A stretch of 64,000 nt of DNA from Thermoflexus sp. (GCA_020724465.1 DYGX01000008.1:1-64000), one strand, 5' to 3'. Positions 1-10,709 are shown, counted from the first letter of the stretch. Notes: a model not told the origin generated them from the letters alone. Translations and numbers: made by a program.

Positions 1-123
1 GACCACAAAAGTATGCCAGATGAACCCTTCTTTTTTCTACTGTCGCCCCCTCAGCGCAGCTGCCGCCGGGGTGGAAGGCGCGGCAGCGCGCGCCCCCCAG
101 CCCCGGCCCCAGCCTGGTGAGCG

Positions 124-1383
124 TCAGTCGGTCGAGCGCTCGGCCAGCGGGGTGCAATCCAGCGTCTCGCTGCTGCGATCGGCCCCGGCCTCGCACGGAA
201 TCTCGTCGATCTCGATCTCGGCCAGCAGCTCGTAGAAACGGAACTCCGGATCGGTCAGGTTGGTGATGCGCACCGCATACATGGGCATCAACGCCTGATG
301 ATCTTCGGGCCGCATCGTGTAGGTGCCTTTGGGGCCTTCCCACGAGCCGATGTTCTCCAGCGCCGGGATGAGGTCTTCGGTCAGGGTCGAACCGCCCGAC
401 GCTTCCAGCCCCAGCACCAGCGCCTGCGCGTTGGCAAAGCCGCACTCGGTGAACAGGTCCGGCACGTCGTTGTAGACTTCCTTGTGCCGCTCGACCAGCC
501 AGTCGTTGACCTCGTTATCCGGCAGGGTGTAGTGGTAGACGATGAAACCGTCGCTGGGGATGATGGTCGCGTCGGCGAAGGCAAGCTGCAGGTCGTTCGA
601 GTTGAAGAACGCCAGCGCAGGCATCGCCTCGGTCACGCCCATCTCCTGGATCTGCTGCACCAGCGGGATCGTCGTTGCGCCGGCCCAGATGTAGATCACG
701 CCATCCGCGCCGGAGTCCAGAACTTCCTGCAGGTAGGGCGTGAAGTCGGTCGTGTCCAGGGGCGCGTAGATTGTGTCCTTGACCTTGGTCACGCCTTCCT
801 GTTCCAGGTAGTACTCAAAGGCTTCGGCTTCTTCGCGGCCAAAGGCATAGTCGGCTGCAAGCTGGATGTAGGTGTCGCCCACCGCTTCGGCCCAATAGGG
901 CGCCAGGACCTTCGCGTCGTGCCACGAGTTGCGGCAGGCGCGGAAAGTGGTCGGCTCGAACAGCTCGCCGGTCAGGTTCTTGGCGGCAGCCGGTCCGACC
1001 ATCAGCACGACATCGTATTCGGCGGCGATGCTGACCAGACCCTGCGCCACGAGCGAGCTGGGCGCGCCCGCCAGCACTTCGACGCCCTCGACTTCGAGCA
1101 GCTCGCGCGCCTGGGTGGCGGCCAGCTCTGCGTCGTTGGCGTAGTCACGCACGATCACCTCGATGGGGCGGCCCGCCACTTCCATCGTGCCGTCGGTGGC
1201 ATATTCCAGGCCCAGCATGAAGCCGTTGTGCAGCTCCACACCGTAGATCTGCAGGGCGCCGGTCAGGTCGGTGATCAGGCCGATCTTGAGCGGCTCGCCC
1301 TCTTGCGCCTGCGCCGGCCGGCCGAACAGCGGCAGCGCCAGCGCCAGGGCCAGAACAAGGGTCAAAACAGTCAGTTTACGCAT
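124..1383 (-). CDS. ABC transporter substrate-binding protein, LivK/Peripla_BP_6 type
   Basis: A 419-residue secreted solute-binding protein of the branched-chain amino-acid/amide family. Residues 1-26 form a signal peptide (basic MRK, then an Ala/Leu-rich core ending in PAQA). The mature chain opens with the family's IGLITDLTGA strand-loop. There is no lipobox cysteine, which is unusual for a Gram-positive-type binding protein but tolerated in the family. An AGGAG sits 8 nt before the ATG and fixes the start. No permease or ATPase partner lies to the right; partners could lie beyond the left edge of the window. It follows a row of acyl-CoA ligases and FabH-like enzymes after a 125-nt gap, so an organic or aromatic acid is as likely a ligand as an amino acid. 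The family is certain; the ligand is unknown. Confidence 0.85.
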   Translation of the reverse strand: MRKLTVLTLVLALALALPLFGRPAQAQEGEPLKIGLITDLTGALQIYGVELHNGFMLGLEYATDGTMEVAGRPIEVIVRDYANDAELAATQARELLEVEGVEVLAGAPSSLVAQGLVSIAAEYDVVLMVGPAAAKNLTGELFEPTTFRACRNSWHDAKVLAPYWAEAVGDTYIQLAADYAFGREEAEAFEYYLEQEGVTKVKDTIYAPLDTTDFTPYLQEVLDSGADGVIYIWAGATTIPLVQQIQEMGVTEAMPALAFFNSNDLQLAFADATIIPSDGFIVYHYTLPDNEVNDWLVERHKEVYNDVPDLFTECGFANAQALVLGLEASGGSTLTEDLIPALENIGSWEGPKGTYTMRPEDHQALMPMYAVRITNLTDPEFRFYELLAEIEIDEIPCEAGADRSSETLDCTPLAERSTD

Positions 1384-1508
1384 CGGTCAGGCTCCTTTTT
1401 TCTCTCATAACGATCTTAAATGAACCGGGAAACGGTGGTGGATGTGATCCGAACTCAGCCGCGCCTCCTTCCACTCGTTCGCCTCTCCAACTGTCTCGCC
1501 GGTCCCGC

Positions 1509-3047
<1,539 letters not shown>

Positions 3048-3048
3048 C

Positions 3049-4047
3049 TCAGCCCCCTTGCGCCGTCCACTCGAACGCGGCGGCGGCCATGGTGTAGCCC
3101 GCGCCGCTCGCGCAGAACACCACCAGCTCGCCCGGCTGCGGCCCGATCCCCTGCGTGATGGCGTCGTCGAGCGCCAGCGGCACGCACGCCGAGCCAGTGT
3201 AGCCCCATTTGTCCATCGTGGTATGCGTCCGCTCGCGCGGGAGGCCCAGCGCGTCCATCACAGACTCGATGGTGCGCAGATTGAGCTGCGTGAAGTAAAT
3301 CTTGTCGATCTCGCTCACCTGGCGCCCGATCTTGCGCATCAGATCGCGCACCAGCGGCGGCCAGTTGTCGTTGTTGGTCGTCGGCGGGAACCGCTTGCGG
3401 ATCTCCAGCACCTGACGGCGCGTGCCCGCGCCGCCGGTCGGTTCGACCGTCCCGCCGATGAAGACGCCCATATAATCGTGGAACGAGCCGTCCGCCTTGA
3501 TGTTGGCGCCCAGAAAGCCGGGCCGGTCCCCCGCGCCGAGCACCACCGCCCCCGCCCCGTCGCCGAACAGCGTCGCGGTCTTCTTGTGGTGCCAGTCGAT
3601 GTAGCGCGTCATGCCATAGGCGCCGACAACCAGCACGTGCGCGTAGGCCGGATCGGTCGCGATATAGCGGCTGGCGATATCCACGCCGACCACCCACGCC
3701 GCGCAGGCGCAGTTGACATCGAACGTCGCGGCCCTGGTCGCGCCGAGCTTATACTGCACCACCGACGCCGTGCCGGGCGAGATGTAATCCGGCGTGTCGG
3801 TCGCCACGATGATCAGATCAAGCGCCTCGGGCGGCACCCTGGCGCGCTCCAACGCCTGCCGCGCGGCGTTCACCGCCAGGTCGGACGTCACCTCGTCGTC
3901 GCCGATCAGCCGCCGCTCGCGGATGCCAACGTTCTCGATCAGCCACTGGTCCACCTCTTCGCCCAGGATCGCCTCGAGCTCGGCGTTGGTGCGAACCTTT
4001 TCGGGCAGGTAGCGCCCGGTGCTGATGATCTGCGCGAAACGTGCCAT
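3049..4047 (-). CDS. FabH-like (KAS III) condensing enzyme lacking the catalytic His and Asn
   Basis: A 332-residue thiolase-fold protein of the ketoacyl synthase III family. The nucleophile region FDVNCACAAW keeps the active cysteine (Cys115), and the FabH glycine motif FGDGAGAVV is present near 161-169. The histidine motif (PHQAN in FabH) reads FTQLN, so His is Thr253, and the GNTSAAS motif reads GYTGSA, so Asn is Tyr283. Decarboxylative FabH chemistry is therefore unlikely; acyl transfer, or a partner role in a heteromer as in PqsB, is possible. The chosen ATG gives the family's usual N-terminus; an in-frame extension upstream has no homology-like character. It starts 7 nt after the hydrolase stop and is one nucleotide from ligase 1. 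See also the second FabH-like gene at 7274-8296. Confidence 0.8.
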   Translation of the reverse strand: MARFAQIISTGRYLPEKVRTNAELEAILGEEVDQWLIENVGIRERRLIGDDEVTSDLAVNAARQALERARVPPEALDLIIVATDTPDYISPGTASVVQYKLGATRAATFDVNCACAAWVVGVDIASRYIATDPAYAHVLVVGAYGMTRYIDWHHKKTATLFGDGAGAVVLGAGDRPGFLGANIKADGSFHDYMGVFIGGTVEPTGGAGTRRQVLEIRKRFPPTTNNDNWPPLVRDLMRKIGRQVSEIDKIYFTQLNLRTIESVMDALGLPRERTHTTMDKWGYTGSACVPLALDDAITQGIGPQPGELVVFCASGAGYTMAAAAFEWTAQGG

Positions 4048-4054
4048 CGACCCG

Positions 4055-4840
4055 CTAGGCTCCCGCCCGTTCCAGGTGCTCGCGCAGCAGCGCGACCCAC
4101 TCGTCTGGCGCCTCAACGTTGGGCGAATGGCTGGCCGCCACGATTTCCACATAGCGGGCGCCGGGCAGGTGGTCGAGAATGCGCTGGCAGACCGGCTGCG
4201 TCGAGAGGTACTGGTCCTGCGCCCCGCGCACCACCAGGGTGGGGATGCCCGCCAGCTCGTGCAGCCGGTCGGCGACGACCCACGCCTGGAGCGCCGCCGG
4301 GCCGCGCAGGCTGGCTTCGTCGCGCTGCTTGAGGCTGGCCGCTTCCAGGCGCTGCCACGCCTCATCGACCGGGTGCAGCATCGCCACGCCGCGCAGCGCC
4401 ATCTTCAGCAAGTCCTTGTTCTCGACCATCTGGCGAATGCGTTCCATATCGGCCAGCTCCGCCGGCATATCGCCCGCCACCCAGCCGGGGTTGAGCAGCG
4501 TCAGGCTCTTGACGGCGGCGGGGCGGTCCAGCGCCATTTGCAGCGCGACGTTCGCTCCCAGCGAGTGGCCGACCAGGTGCGCCGCGTCGATGCCCAGCAG
4601 ATCGAGCAGGCCGCGCACGTCGCGCGCCAGCATCTCGACCGTCCAGTCGGCGGACGGCCCTTCGGTATCGCCGCGCCCGCGCAGGTCCGGCGCGATGAGA
4701 TGATACTCGTCGCCCAGGCGTGCCAGCGTTGGCTCCCACCACACGCTGCTGGACGTGTTGCCGTGGATCAGCACGACCGGCTCGCCCTGGCCCTGCTCCA
4801 GATAGTGCATCGTCAAGTCGCCCACCTGAGCGGTTGGCAT
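4055..4840 (-). CDS. alpha/beta-hydrolase fold protein
   Basis: A 261-residue alpha/beta hydrolase. The oxyanion-hole motif is HGNTSS (26-31), the nucleophile elbow GHSLG places Ser93, and a late histidine is in AASHSPN, with a likely acid in GAQDQ. The length suits a single catalytic domain with a small cap. It sits between ligase 2 (13-nt gap) and the first FabH-like gene (7-nt gap), so it is part of the same transcript. A role as thioesterase, esterase or lactonase acting on the product of the condensing enzymes is inferred from context. OleB-type beta-lactone decarboxylases belong to this fold, but nothing specific to OleB is visible. Confidence 0.82.
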   Translation of the reverse strand: MPTAQVGDLTMHYLEQGQGEPVVLIHGNTSSSVWWEPTLARLGDEYHLIAPDLRGRGDTEGPSADWTVEMLARDVRGLLDLLGIDAAHLVGHSLGANVALQMALDRPAAVKSLTLLNPGWVAGDMPAELADMERIRQMVENKDLLKMALRGVAMLHPVDEAWQRLEAASLKQRDEASLRGPAALQAWVVADRLHELAGIPTLVVRGAQDQYLSTQPVCQRILDHLPGARYVEIVAASHSPNVEAPDEWVALLREHLERAGA

Positions 4841-4853
4841 GTTCGCACTCTCC

Positions 4854-6404
4854 TCACGAACTGTCCCGCGATCCGTAACGCTCGATCAGGGCCTTCTTGT
4901 CGATTTTGCCTGCGCCGGTTTTCGGCAGCGCATCCACAAAAACAACCGACTTGGGCACCTTGTAATGCGCCAGATGCTCGCGCAGGAACGCGATCAGCCC
5001 GGCCTCGTCGAGCGGATGGCCCGGCTCGCGCACCACGATGGCGCGCCCCACCTCGCCCCACAGCGCGTCCGGCACGCCGATCAGCGCCGCTTCTTTGATC
5101 GCGGGGTGGCGGTACATCACGCTTTCCACTTCGGCGGGGTACACGTTCTCGCCGCCGGAGATGATCATATCCTTCAGCCGGCCCACAATCGTATAGTAGC
5201 CCTCTTCGTCGCGCACGGCGAGATCGCCGGTATACAGCCACCCATCGCGGATCGCCTGGGCGGTAGCTTCCGGGTTGTTCCAGTAGCCGGGTGTGACATG
5301 CGGCCCGCGAATCAGCAGCTCGCCCGGCTCGCCGGGATCGCACTCGGAGCCATCGGGCCGGACGACGCGCACGTCGACGTGCATCAGCGGGAAGCCGACC
5401 GCGCCCGGCTTGCGACGCACGTCCGCCTGCGGCAGCCAGAAGGTGTTGGGACCGGCCTCGGTCAGCCCGTAGCCGGTCTTGAAATCCACGCCTTTTTCCC
5501 AGAAGCGCTCGAAGACGGGCATCGGGCACGGCGCTCCCCCGTTGATCACCAGCTTGAGGCGCGAGAAATCCGCCTCGGCCCAGCGCGGGTGCTGCTGCAA
5601 GACGATCCACATCGTCGGCACGCCGAAGAACAGCGTCACCTCGCCGCTCTGCACCAGATCGAAGACCTGATCGGCGTCGAAACCGGCGCACAGGATGCTC
5701 GTCCCGCCGCAGTGAACGAGCGGCAGAGTGAAGACGTTCAGCCCGCCGGTGTGGAATAGCGGCGCGTTGAGGATCGCCACGTCGTTGAAGTCAAGCTGCC
5801 AGCTCATGACGGTGTTGACGCTGTTCCACGTCATGTTGCCGTGCGAGAGGATCGCGCCTTTGGGCAGGCCGGTCGTGCCGCCGGTGTAGCAGATCACCCA
5901 GGGCGAGTCCCAGTCCAGTTCGGGGCGCGGCGCGGTCAGCGTGTCCGGATAGGCGCTGCGTTCGGAGAAGGCGCGGTCGGTGTCGTCCGCGCGCTCGCCC
6001 AGCGCGACGAAATGGCGCACGCCTGGCACCCGATCGCGCAGCCGGTTGACCGGCTCCACGAACTCGCCGGAGTACATCAGCACAACCGGCGCGGCGTCGC
6101 GCAGCAGCCCTTCCAGCTCGCCAACCGCCAGCCGCCAGTTGAGGTTTTGCAGCACCGCGCCGATCTTGCCGCACGCCATCCACACGTCGAGATAGTCCAT
6201 GCTGTTGGTGGCATAGACCGCGACGCGATCGCCCGCCTCGACGCCCAGGGCGCGCAGATAGTTGGCGGTCTGGTTCGCCTGCGCGTTCCAGGCGGCGTAG
6301 GTCACGTCGCGCCCGGTGATCGTGTCGCGGATCGCGATCTTGTCCGGCGAGAGCTGCGCGCGGCGCTGCAAAAAGTCTGTGATGTAAATCGATTTCTGCT
6401 TCAT
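4854..6404 (-). CDS. AMP-dependent acyl-CoA synthetase/ligase (ligase 2)
   Basis: A 516-residue ANL-superfamily ligase, paralogous to ligase 1. The P-loop is TGGTTGLPKG, the hinge region VGRLKDMIISGGENVYP, and the C-terminal lysine is in KTGAGKIDKKAL. I chose the ATG giving MKQKSIYITDFL because it aligns with the start of ligase 1 (MYIGDTLGRR). An earlier in-frame ATG at 6479, one nucleotide after the SDR stop, would add 25 residues without family character but could be used by coupling. Two different ligases in one operon suggest two different acid substrates or a starter/extender pair. Substrate unknown. Confidence 0.86.
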   Translation of the reverse strand: MKQKSIYITDFLQRRAQLSPDKIAIRDTITGRDVTYAAWNAQANQTANYLRALGVEAGDRVAVYATNSMDYLDVWMACGKIGAVLQNLNWRLAVGELEGLLRDAAPVVLMYSGEFVEPVNRLRDRVPGVRHFVALGERADDTDRAFSERSAYPDTLTAPRPELDWDSPWVICYTGGTTGLPKGAILSHGNMTWNSVNTVMSWQLDFNDVAILNAPLFHTGGLNVFTLPLVHCGGTSILCAGFDADQVFDLVQSGEVTLFFGVPTMWIVLQQHPRWAEADFSRLKLVINGGAPCPMPVFERFWEKGVDFKTGYGLTEAGPNTFWLPQADVRRKPGAVGFPLMHVDVRVVRPDGSECDPGEPGELLIRGPHVTPGYWNNPEATAQAIRDGWLYTGDLAVRDEEGYYTIVGRLKDMIISGGENVYPAEVESVMYRHPAIKEAALIGVPDALWGEVGRAIVVREPGHPLDEAGLIAFLREHLAHYKVPKSVVFVDALPKTGAGKIDKKALIERYGSRDSS

Positions 6405-6480
6405 CACCCGCACAACGGCACACTCATAGTGGCGAAACAGGGGCAGACGGGCCGGCGCCACCTGCCCCTCTACTTTCATA

Positions 6481-7227
6481 TTACAGGACCAGCCCGCCGT
6501 CTACGCTGAGCACCACGCCGTTGACAAACGACGCCTCATCCGACGCCAGGAACAGATAGGCACTGGCGACGTCTTCCGGCGTGCCCAGGCGGCGCACCGG
6601 GGTGCGCTCGATGAAGGTTTCGAGCACTTTTTCCGGCACAGTCTTGAGCATATCGGTGGCGATGAAGCCGGGCGCGACGGCGTTCGCGGTGATGCCCTTC
6701 GGCCCCAGCTCGCGCGCCCAGACGCGCGTCATGCCGATCACGGCTGCTTTGGCCGCCACGTAGTTCGTCTGCCCGAAGTTGCCGTACAGCCCGACAATCG
6801 ACGAGGTGCTGATGATCCGCCCGTAACCGCGCTCGATCATCGGCCCGGCGACCGCCTGCGTCAGGTTGAAGACGCCCTTCAGGTTGACGTCGATCACGCG
6901 GTCGAAGTCTTCCTCGGTCAGCTTCACCAGCCGGGCATCGCGGGTGATCCCGGCGTTGTTGCCCAGGATGTCGATCTGCCCGTAGGCAGCCAGCACGCGC
7001 TCGACCAGCGCGGCGATCTGGTCGCGCCGGGTGACGTCGCACGGCACGGCGAGCGCCTCGCCCCCGGCGGCGGCGATCTCCCCGGCGACGGCGTCCGCCG
7101 CCGCCTCGGCCACGTCCACCACCACGGCCTTCGCGCCCTCCGCGGCAAAGCGCAGCGCGATCGCGCGCCCGATGCCCTGGCCTGCCCCGGTGATCACAGC
7201 CACACGGTTTTCCAGTCGCTTGCTCAT
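6481..7227 (-). CDS. SDR-family oxidoreductase, FabG-like 3-oxoacyl reductase
   Basis: A 248-residue classical short-chain dehydrogenase. It has the nucleotide-binding TGAGQGIG (14-21), NNAG, and the full catalytic set with Ser in STSSIVG and Tyr-Lys in YVAAK. The C-terminus (GVVLSVDGG) is typical of FabG. FabG-like enzymes reduce beta-ketoacyl thioesters with NADPH. Here it could reduce the product of the adjacent FabH-like enzymes, or supply 3-hydroxyacyl-CoA to the PHA synthase at 9332-10414. It lies 46 nt downstream of the second FabH-like gene in one transcript. Family firm; thioester carrier (CoA or ACP) unknown, and no ACP gene is present in the cluster. Confidence 0.88.
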   Translation of the reverse strand: MSKRLENRVAVITGAGQGIGRAIALRFAAEGAKAVVVDVAEAAADAVAGEIAAAGGEALAVPCDVTRRDQIAALVERVLAAYGQIDILGNNAGITRDARLVKLTEEDFDRVIDVNLKGVFNLTQAVAGPMIERGYGRIISTSSIVGLYGNFGQTNYVAAKAAVIGMTRVWARELGPKGITANAVAPGFIATDMLKTVPEKVLETFIERTPVRRLGTPEDVASAYLFLASDEASFVNGVVLSVDGGLVL

Positions 7228-7273
7228 GAGTCCCTCACTCCAGATGACACACGCACTCTCTCGCGCCGGGCGC

Positions 7274-8296
7274 TCAGCCCCAGCGGATCGCGCTGGCGCT
7301 CCAGGTGTAGCCCGTCCCGGCGCCCGCCAGCACGATCAGATCGCCCGGCTTGATCTTGCCCTGCCGCAGCCCCAGCGACAGAGCCAGCGCCTGATCGACG
7401 CTCTGGATATGCCCGTAATCTTCCAGATAGACGGATTGCTCGGGCGTCAGGCCGACCGCGCTCAGAATCTCCAGGTAAAACGAGCGCTTCATGTGAGTGA
7501 TGCCCAGGAAGCGCAGGTCTTCCAGCCGGTAGCCGCTCTCCTCGACTGCCTCGCGGATAACCTCGACGAAGCGGCTCAGCGACACCTCGCCCAGGCGCTC
7601 GGCCATATACTCGGCGTTGTGCACGTCCAGCCGCCCGTGCAGCGTGCCCATCTCGCCCGGCAGCAGCGCGACGCCCTCGGCAGCCGGCGTCATGACGACC
7701 GTGTCGGCCAGCGAGCCATCCGTCCGCACCGCCGATTCGAGCACGATGTTGTGCGGCTGCCCGCGCCGGAAGATCAGCGCGCCCGCCCCCGCGCCGAAGT
7801 TGAACATGAAGCGCGTGCGCATGTTGCTGAAGTCGATCAGGTCGTTCTCGCGGCTGGCACTGACCAGCAGCACGTTCTCCAGCCGCCGGTCAAGGCGCAT
7901 CATGTTGCGCGCCGCCTGGAACGCAATGGGCGCCCCGGCACACAGCGCGTACATCTCGAAGGCATAGGCGTTGGTCGCGCCGATCAGGTGCTGAATCTTG
8001 GACGCCGCCGACCAGACGATGTGATCCTTGTATTCGCTGCCGTGGTAGAGCACGAGGTCGAGGTCCGCCGCCGACAACCCGGCATCCGCCAGAGCGCGCT
8101 CGGCGGCGCGGGCGGCCATCGCCGTGATCGTGTCTTCCGGTCCGGCGACATGCACCTTGCGGATGCCCATCTTCTCCAGCACGACGAACTCCGGCAGGCC
8201 GCTGCGCGCGGCGATCTCCTGGCCGGTGAGCACCCGCTCAGGGAAGTAGAGGCCGAGGCCGGCGATGCCAACAGGGGGAAGCGCGGTTGATGCCAT
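7274..8296 (-). CDS. FabH-like (KAS III) condensing enzyme with Cys-His pair
   Basis: A 340-residue thiolase-fold protein, first gene of the biosynthetic unit. The nucleophile Cys119 is in YALCAGAP. The PHQAN-equivalent reads ITHMKRS, so a histidine (His268) is kept. The GNTSAAS-equivalent reads YGHIQSVD, so the usual Asn is His296. A Cys-His pair without Asn is known from PqsC, which works with the FabH-like partner PqsB. The present pairing with the residue-poor copy at 3049-4047 is reminiscent of that arrangement. A direct-repeat operator and -10-like box lie about 50 nt upstream. Product unknown. Confidence 0.82.
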   Translation of the reverse strand: MASTALPPVGIAGLGLYFPERVLTGQEIAARSGLPEFVVLEKMGIRKVHVAGPEDTITAMAARAAERALADAGLSAADLDLVLYHGSEYKDHIVWSAASKIQHLIGATNAYAFEMYALCAGAPIAFQAARNMMRLDRRLENVLLVSASRENDLIDFSNMRTRFMFNFGAGAGALIFRRGQPHNIVLESAVRTDGSLADTVVMTPAAEGVALLPGEMGTLHGRLDVHNAEYMAERLGEVSLSRFVEVIREAVEESGYRLEDLRFLGITHMKRSFYLEILSAVGLTPEQSVYLEDYGHIQSVDQALALSLGLRQGKIKPGDLIVLAGAGTGYTWSASAIRWG

Positions 8297-8344
8297 CCAT
8301 CCGAATCCAAACCATGGGAGCGAAAGAATCTCTACGCTGCTTCC

Positions 8345-8379
8345 AGCCTAGCGCCCGCCAGTTACGGGCGAGTTACGGG
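8345..8379 (-). promoter_or_regulatory. putative SARP operator: 11-bp-spaced direct repeat and -10-like box
   Basis: On the minus strand two identical copies of CCCGTAACT occur at 8379-8371 and 8368-8360, exactly 11 bp apart. Nine bases after the second heptamer CGTAACT comes TAGGCT (8350-8345), a weak -10. The layout matches the one at 11219-11251, and the heptamers of both sites fit YGYAACY. The element lies upstream of the FabH-like gene that opens the biosynthetic unit. Confidence 0.5.
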
Positions 8380-8426
8380 GAGCGAGAGACGGACTGGAGC
8401 GGTGAAGAACGAGAGGGGAACGACGC

Positions 8427-9236
8427 TCAAAGTCCCAGCGCCACGCCGAGCGCGGTCAGCAGCACCGTCAGCGCGCCCATCCCAAGCTCGAGAAAGCCGA
8501 TCGTCTGCGGGCGGGCGGGCCGCCGCCAGGGGGAGACGCCATAGGCGGCGCGCACAAACAGAGACGCGAGCGCAACGGTGGCCAACCACGGCACCCATCC
8601 GAGCGCGGCCAGCGGCGCGATCGCCACCAGCGCCAGGGCGTTCAGCGCCAGCACGGCGCCGCGCGCGGCGGGCTTGCCTTTTTCCAGGCGCAGGCGCTCG
8701 CGCACGTACACAATCGAGGGAACATCCCGCGCGGCCAGCACCGCCCACAACCCCAGCGCGGTCTGATAGGCCGCGCCACCCGCCAGCGCGATCGTCGCGA
8801 CCAGCGCCGCCAGGGTCAGCGCCCCGGCCAGCTCGCGCGCCAGCTCGCGGCCCCGGTTGCTCAGCAGGCTGATCACCTGCACCAGAGCCAGCGGCGCCGC
8901 CAGCAGCAGCGGGATCAGCGGCGCCAGTCCGCCGAGCGCCAGCGCCGGAAGCAGCCCGGCGAGCGCCAGGGCCAGATAGGCGAGCAAGACACGCTCGGCA
9001 GCCACCGTCCGGGCGTAGCGCCGCCCCCGCCGCCGGTCGGTGTAGGCCAGCTTGAGCGGGTGCTGCATCAGAAACGCGCCGAGCGCCGCCACCCCCCAGA
9101 AGAACCCGGCCCACGACGGCGCAACCAGCAGCCCCAGCGCCACCGGCTCCAGCAGAAAACCCCACCCACCGTGCTCCGGTGGCAGCGCGACAGCTTTCCA
9201 GCGAACCTGTGCAGGCGGTCCCAGCGTGAGGTCCAT
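8427..9236 (-). CDS. YwiC-like integral membrane protein
   Basis: A 269-residue, very hydrophobic protein with about eight to nine membrane segments. Near the N-terminus it carries PPEHGGWGFLLEP, the hallmark of the YwiC-like family, followed later by ARDVPSIVYVRERL, a polar segment typical of the family's central region. YwiC-like proteins have no established function; they resemble UbiA-type prenyltransferases in outline, but I see no clear aspartate-rich motif. An alternative ATG at 9260 would add eight residues; neither start has a convincing ribosome site. The gene follows phaC by 95 nt in the same direction. Confidence 0.7.
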   Translation of the reverse strand: MDLTLGPPAQVRWKAVALPPEHGGWGFLLEPVALGLLVAPSWAGFFWGVAALGAFLMQHPLKLAYTDRRRGRRYARTVAAERVLLAYLALALAGLLPALALGGLAPLIPLLLAAPLALVQVISLLSNRGRELARELAGALTLAALVATIALAGGAAYQTALGLWAVLAARDVPSIVYVRERLRLEKGKPAARGAVLALNALALVAIAPLAALGWVPWLATVALASLFVRAAYGVSPWRRPARPQTIGFLELGMGALTVLLTALGVALGL

Positions 9237-9331
9237 AGCGTTTTCGGGATCGGGCAACATAACAATGCAGGGAAGTATATCGAATCGCGGGCGCAGCGTC
9301 TTGATCAGGATCAATTCACCGCTGTTCGTCG

Positions 9332-10414
9332 CTACGCGTCGCTGCTTCCCGCTCGACTTGCCAGCCACGCGCCGAGCCGGGGCCAGAGCTGCGTGTGAGC
9401 GTCCGAGCCGACCACCATCCCGATATGCCCGCTCTCCAGCACGATCAACTGCCTGTCGGCGCTGGAAACGAGATCGTGCAACACGGCGACCGACTCCCAC
9501 GGCGCGATGTGGTCCCGCCGCGCGGCGATGGTCAGCGTCGGCGCGGTGATACGGGCCAGATCGATCCGCTCGCCGCCGATGGTGAAGATCCCATCTATCA
9601 AGGCGTTGCGCTGGTAGAGGTCTTTGATGTACTTGCGAAAGGCCTCGCCGGGGAACGGGGTTGGGTCGTTGGTCCAGAGCTGCATCGCGGCAAAGCGCCG
9701 CACGAAGGCGTCGTCGTCGCGCCGCTCCCAGTAGTCCAGCGCGCGCAGCACTTCGTCGGTGGGGCGCACCATATGAAACGTGAAGTTGAGCAGTTCGGCG
9801 GGGATGTTGCCCAGCGTATCAACCAGCAGATCGACATCCAGATATTCGGGCCGGGTCCAGACGCTGTAGATGCCGTCGTCGTGGTAGTTGATCGGCCCGG
9901 CCAGGTTCACCAGCGCGGCCACATCCGCCGGGCGCAGCACGCTGTAGACGGCGGCCATCATGCCCCCCATGCAGTACCCCAGCAGCGCGACGGCCCGCGC
10001 CCCGCTCTCGCGCTGCACCGCCTGGACGCAGCGCCCCAGCAGGCCGGTGATGTACTCGTCGAGGGTGCGGGCGCGGTCGGCGTCCGTCGCCACACCCCAA
10101 TCGAGCATGTAGACATCCAGCCCGCGCCGCAGCAGCGAGCCGACCAGCGACCGCTCGGGCGTCAGGTCCATGATGTAATAGTGGTTGATCAGCGAGGGGA
10201 CGCACAGCACCGGGACCGGATGCCGGGTTTCGGCTTGCGGGGCGTAATGCAGCAGGCGCAGACGGCCCTCGGTGTAGATCACGCGCGCGGGCGTCTGGCC
10301 GACCAGCGTGCGACCGTAGGCGCGGATCGCGTCTTTGGCGGCGGTGTAGCTGCGCCACACCTGAGCCATGCCCGCGCCCCACAGCCCGGCCCAGCGTTCC
10401 AACAGGTCATCCAT
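9332..10414 (-). CDS. phaC: class III poly(R)-hydroxyalkanoate synthase, PhaC subunit
   Basis: A 360-residue alpha/beta-hydrolase-fold polymerase that links 3-hydroxyacyl-CoA into polyhydroxyalkanoate. The lipase-box variant GYCMGG puts the nucleophile at Cys148, as in PHA synthases. The acid is in ARRDHIAPW and the base in ESGHIGMV. The length of about 360 and the lack of a long N-terminal domain are typical of class III enzymes, which need a PhaE partner. The start ATG overlaps the stop of the PhaE-like gene by 8 nt (ATGGATGA), so the two are translationally coupled. Confidence 0.9.
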   Translation of the reverse strand: MDDLLERWAGLWGAGMAQVWRSYTAAKDAIRAYGRTLVGQTPARVIYTEGRLRLLHYAPQAETRHPVPVLCVPSLINHYYIMDLTPERSLVGSLLRRGLDVYMLDWGVATDADRARTLDEYITGLLGRCVQAVQRESGARAVALLGYCMGGMMAAVYSVLRPADVAALVNLAGPINYHDDGIYSVWTRPEYLDVDLLVDTLGNIPAELLNFTFHMVRPTDEVLRALDYWERRDDDAFVRRFAAMQLWTNDPTPFPGEAFRKYIKDLYQRNALIDGIFTIGGERIDLARITAPTLTIAARRDHIAPWESVAVLHDLVSSADRQLIVLESGHIGMVVGSDAHTQLWPRLGAWLASRAGSSDA

Positions 10415-10709
10415 CGCCCACTTGCCGCTCCAGCCGGTCCAGGCGGGCGGCCAGCGCGTCCAGCCGGGCCTCAAGCTGCGCCAGCGCCGCCAGCTCGCGG
10501 GCGCGCTCCTGCCGGGCGGCGGCCAGGTTCCACGCGGCGGCCTGCAACGTGGCGCGGATGTGTTGCTGCGAGCGCAGCGACGCGCTGAGCTGCCGCCCGA
10601 CCCGCGTCAGGAACTCCGGCGAGCGCGAGACGTCGTTCCAGTAGGCCGCGACCTCGCGCTCCCACGCTTCGACGCTCTGGCGCAGCGCCCCCGCCAGCGG
10701 ATCATCCAC
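10407..10709 (-). CDS. small PhaE-like/phasin-like coiled-coil protein
   Basis: A 100-residue protein that is mostly amphipathic helix, with heptad-like Leu/Ala spacing in its last 50 residues (LAALAQLEARLDALAARL). It matches the C-terminal part expected of a PHA-synthase partner and is coupled to phaC. I chose a GTG start at 10709, giving MDDPLAGAL. It overlaps the upstream stop by 8 nt (GTGGATGA) in the same way phaC does, and has GAGGAG about 10 nt before it; an ATG at 10727 is the alternative. It is far shorter than classical PhaE (over 300 residues). Role inferred from position and shape. Confidence 0.65.
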   Translation of the reverse strand: MDDPLAGALRQSVEAWEREVAAYWNDVSRSPEFLTRVGRQLSASLRSQQHIRATLQAAAWNLAAARQERARELAALAQLEARLDALAARLDRLERQVGDG

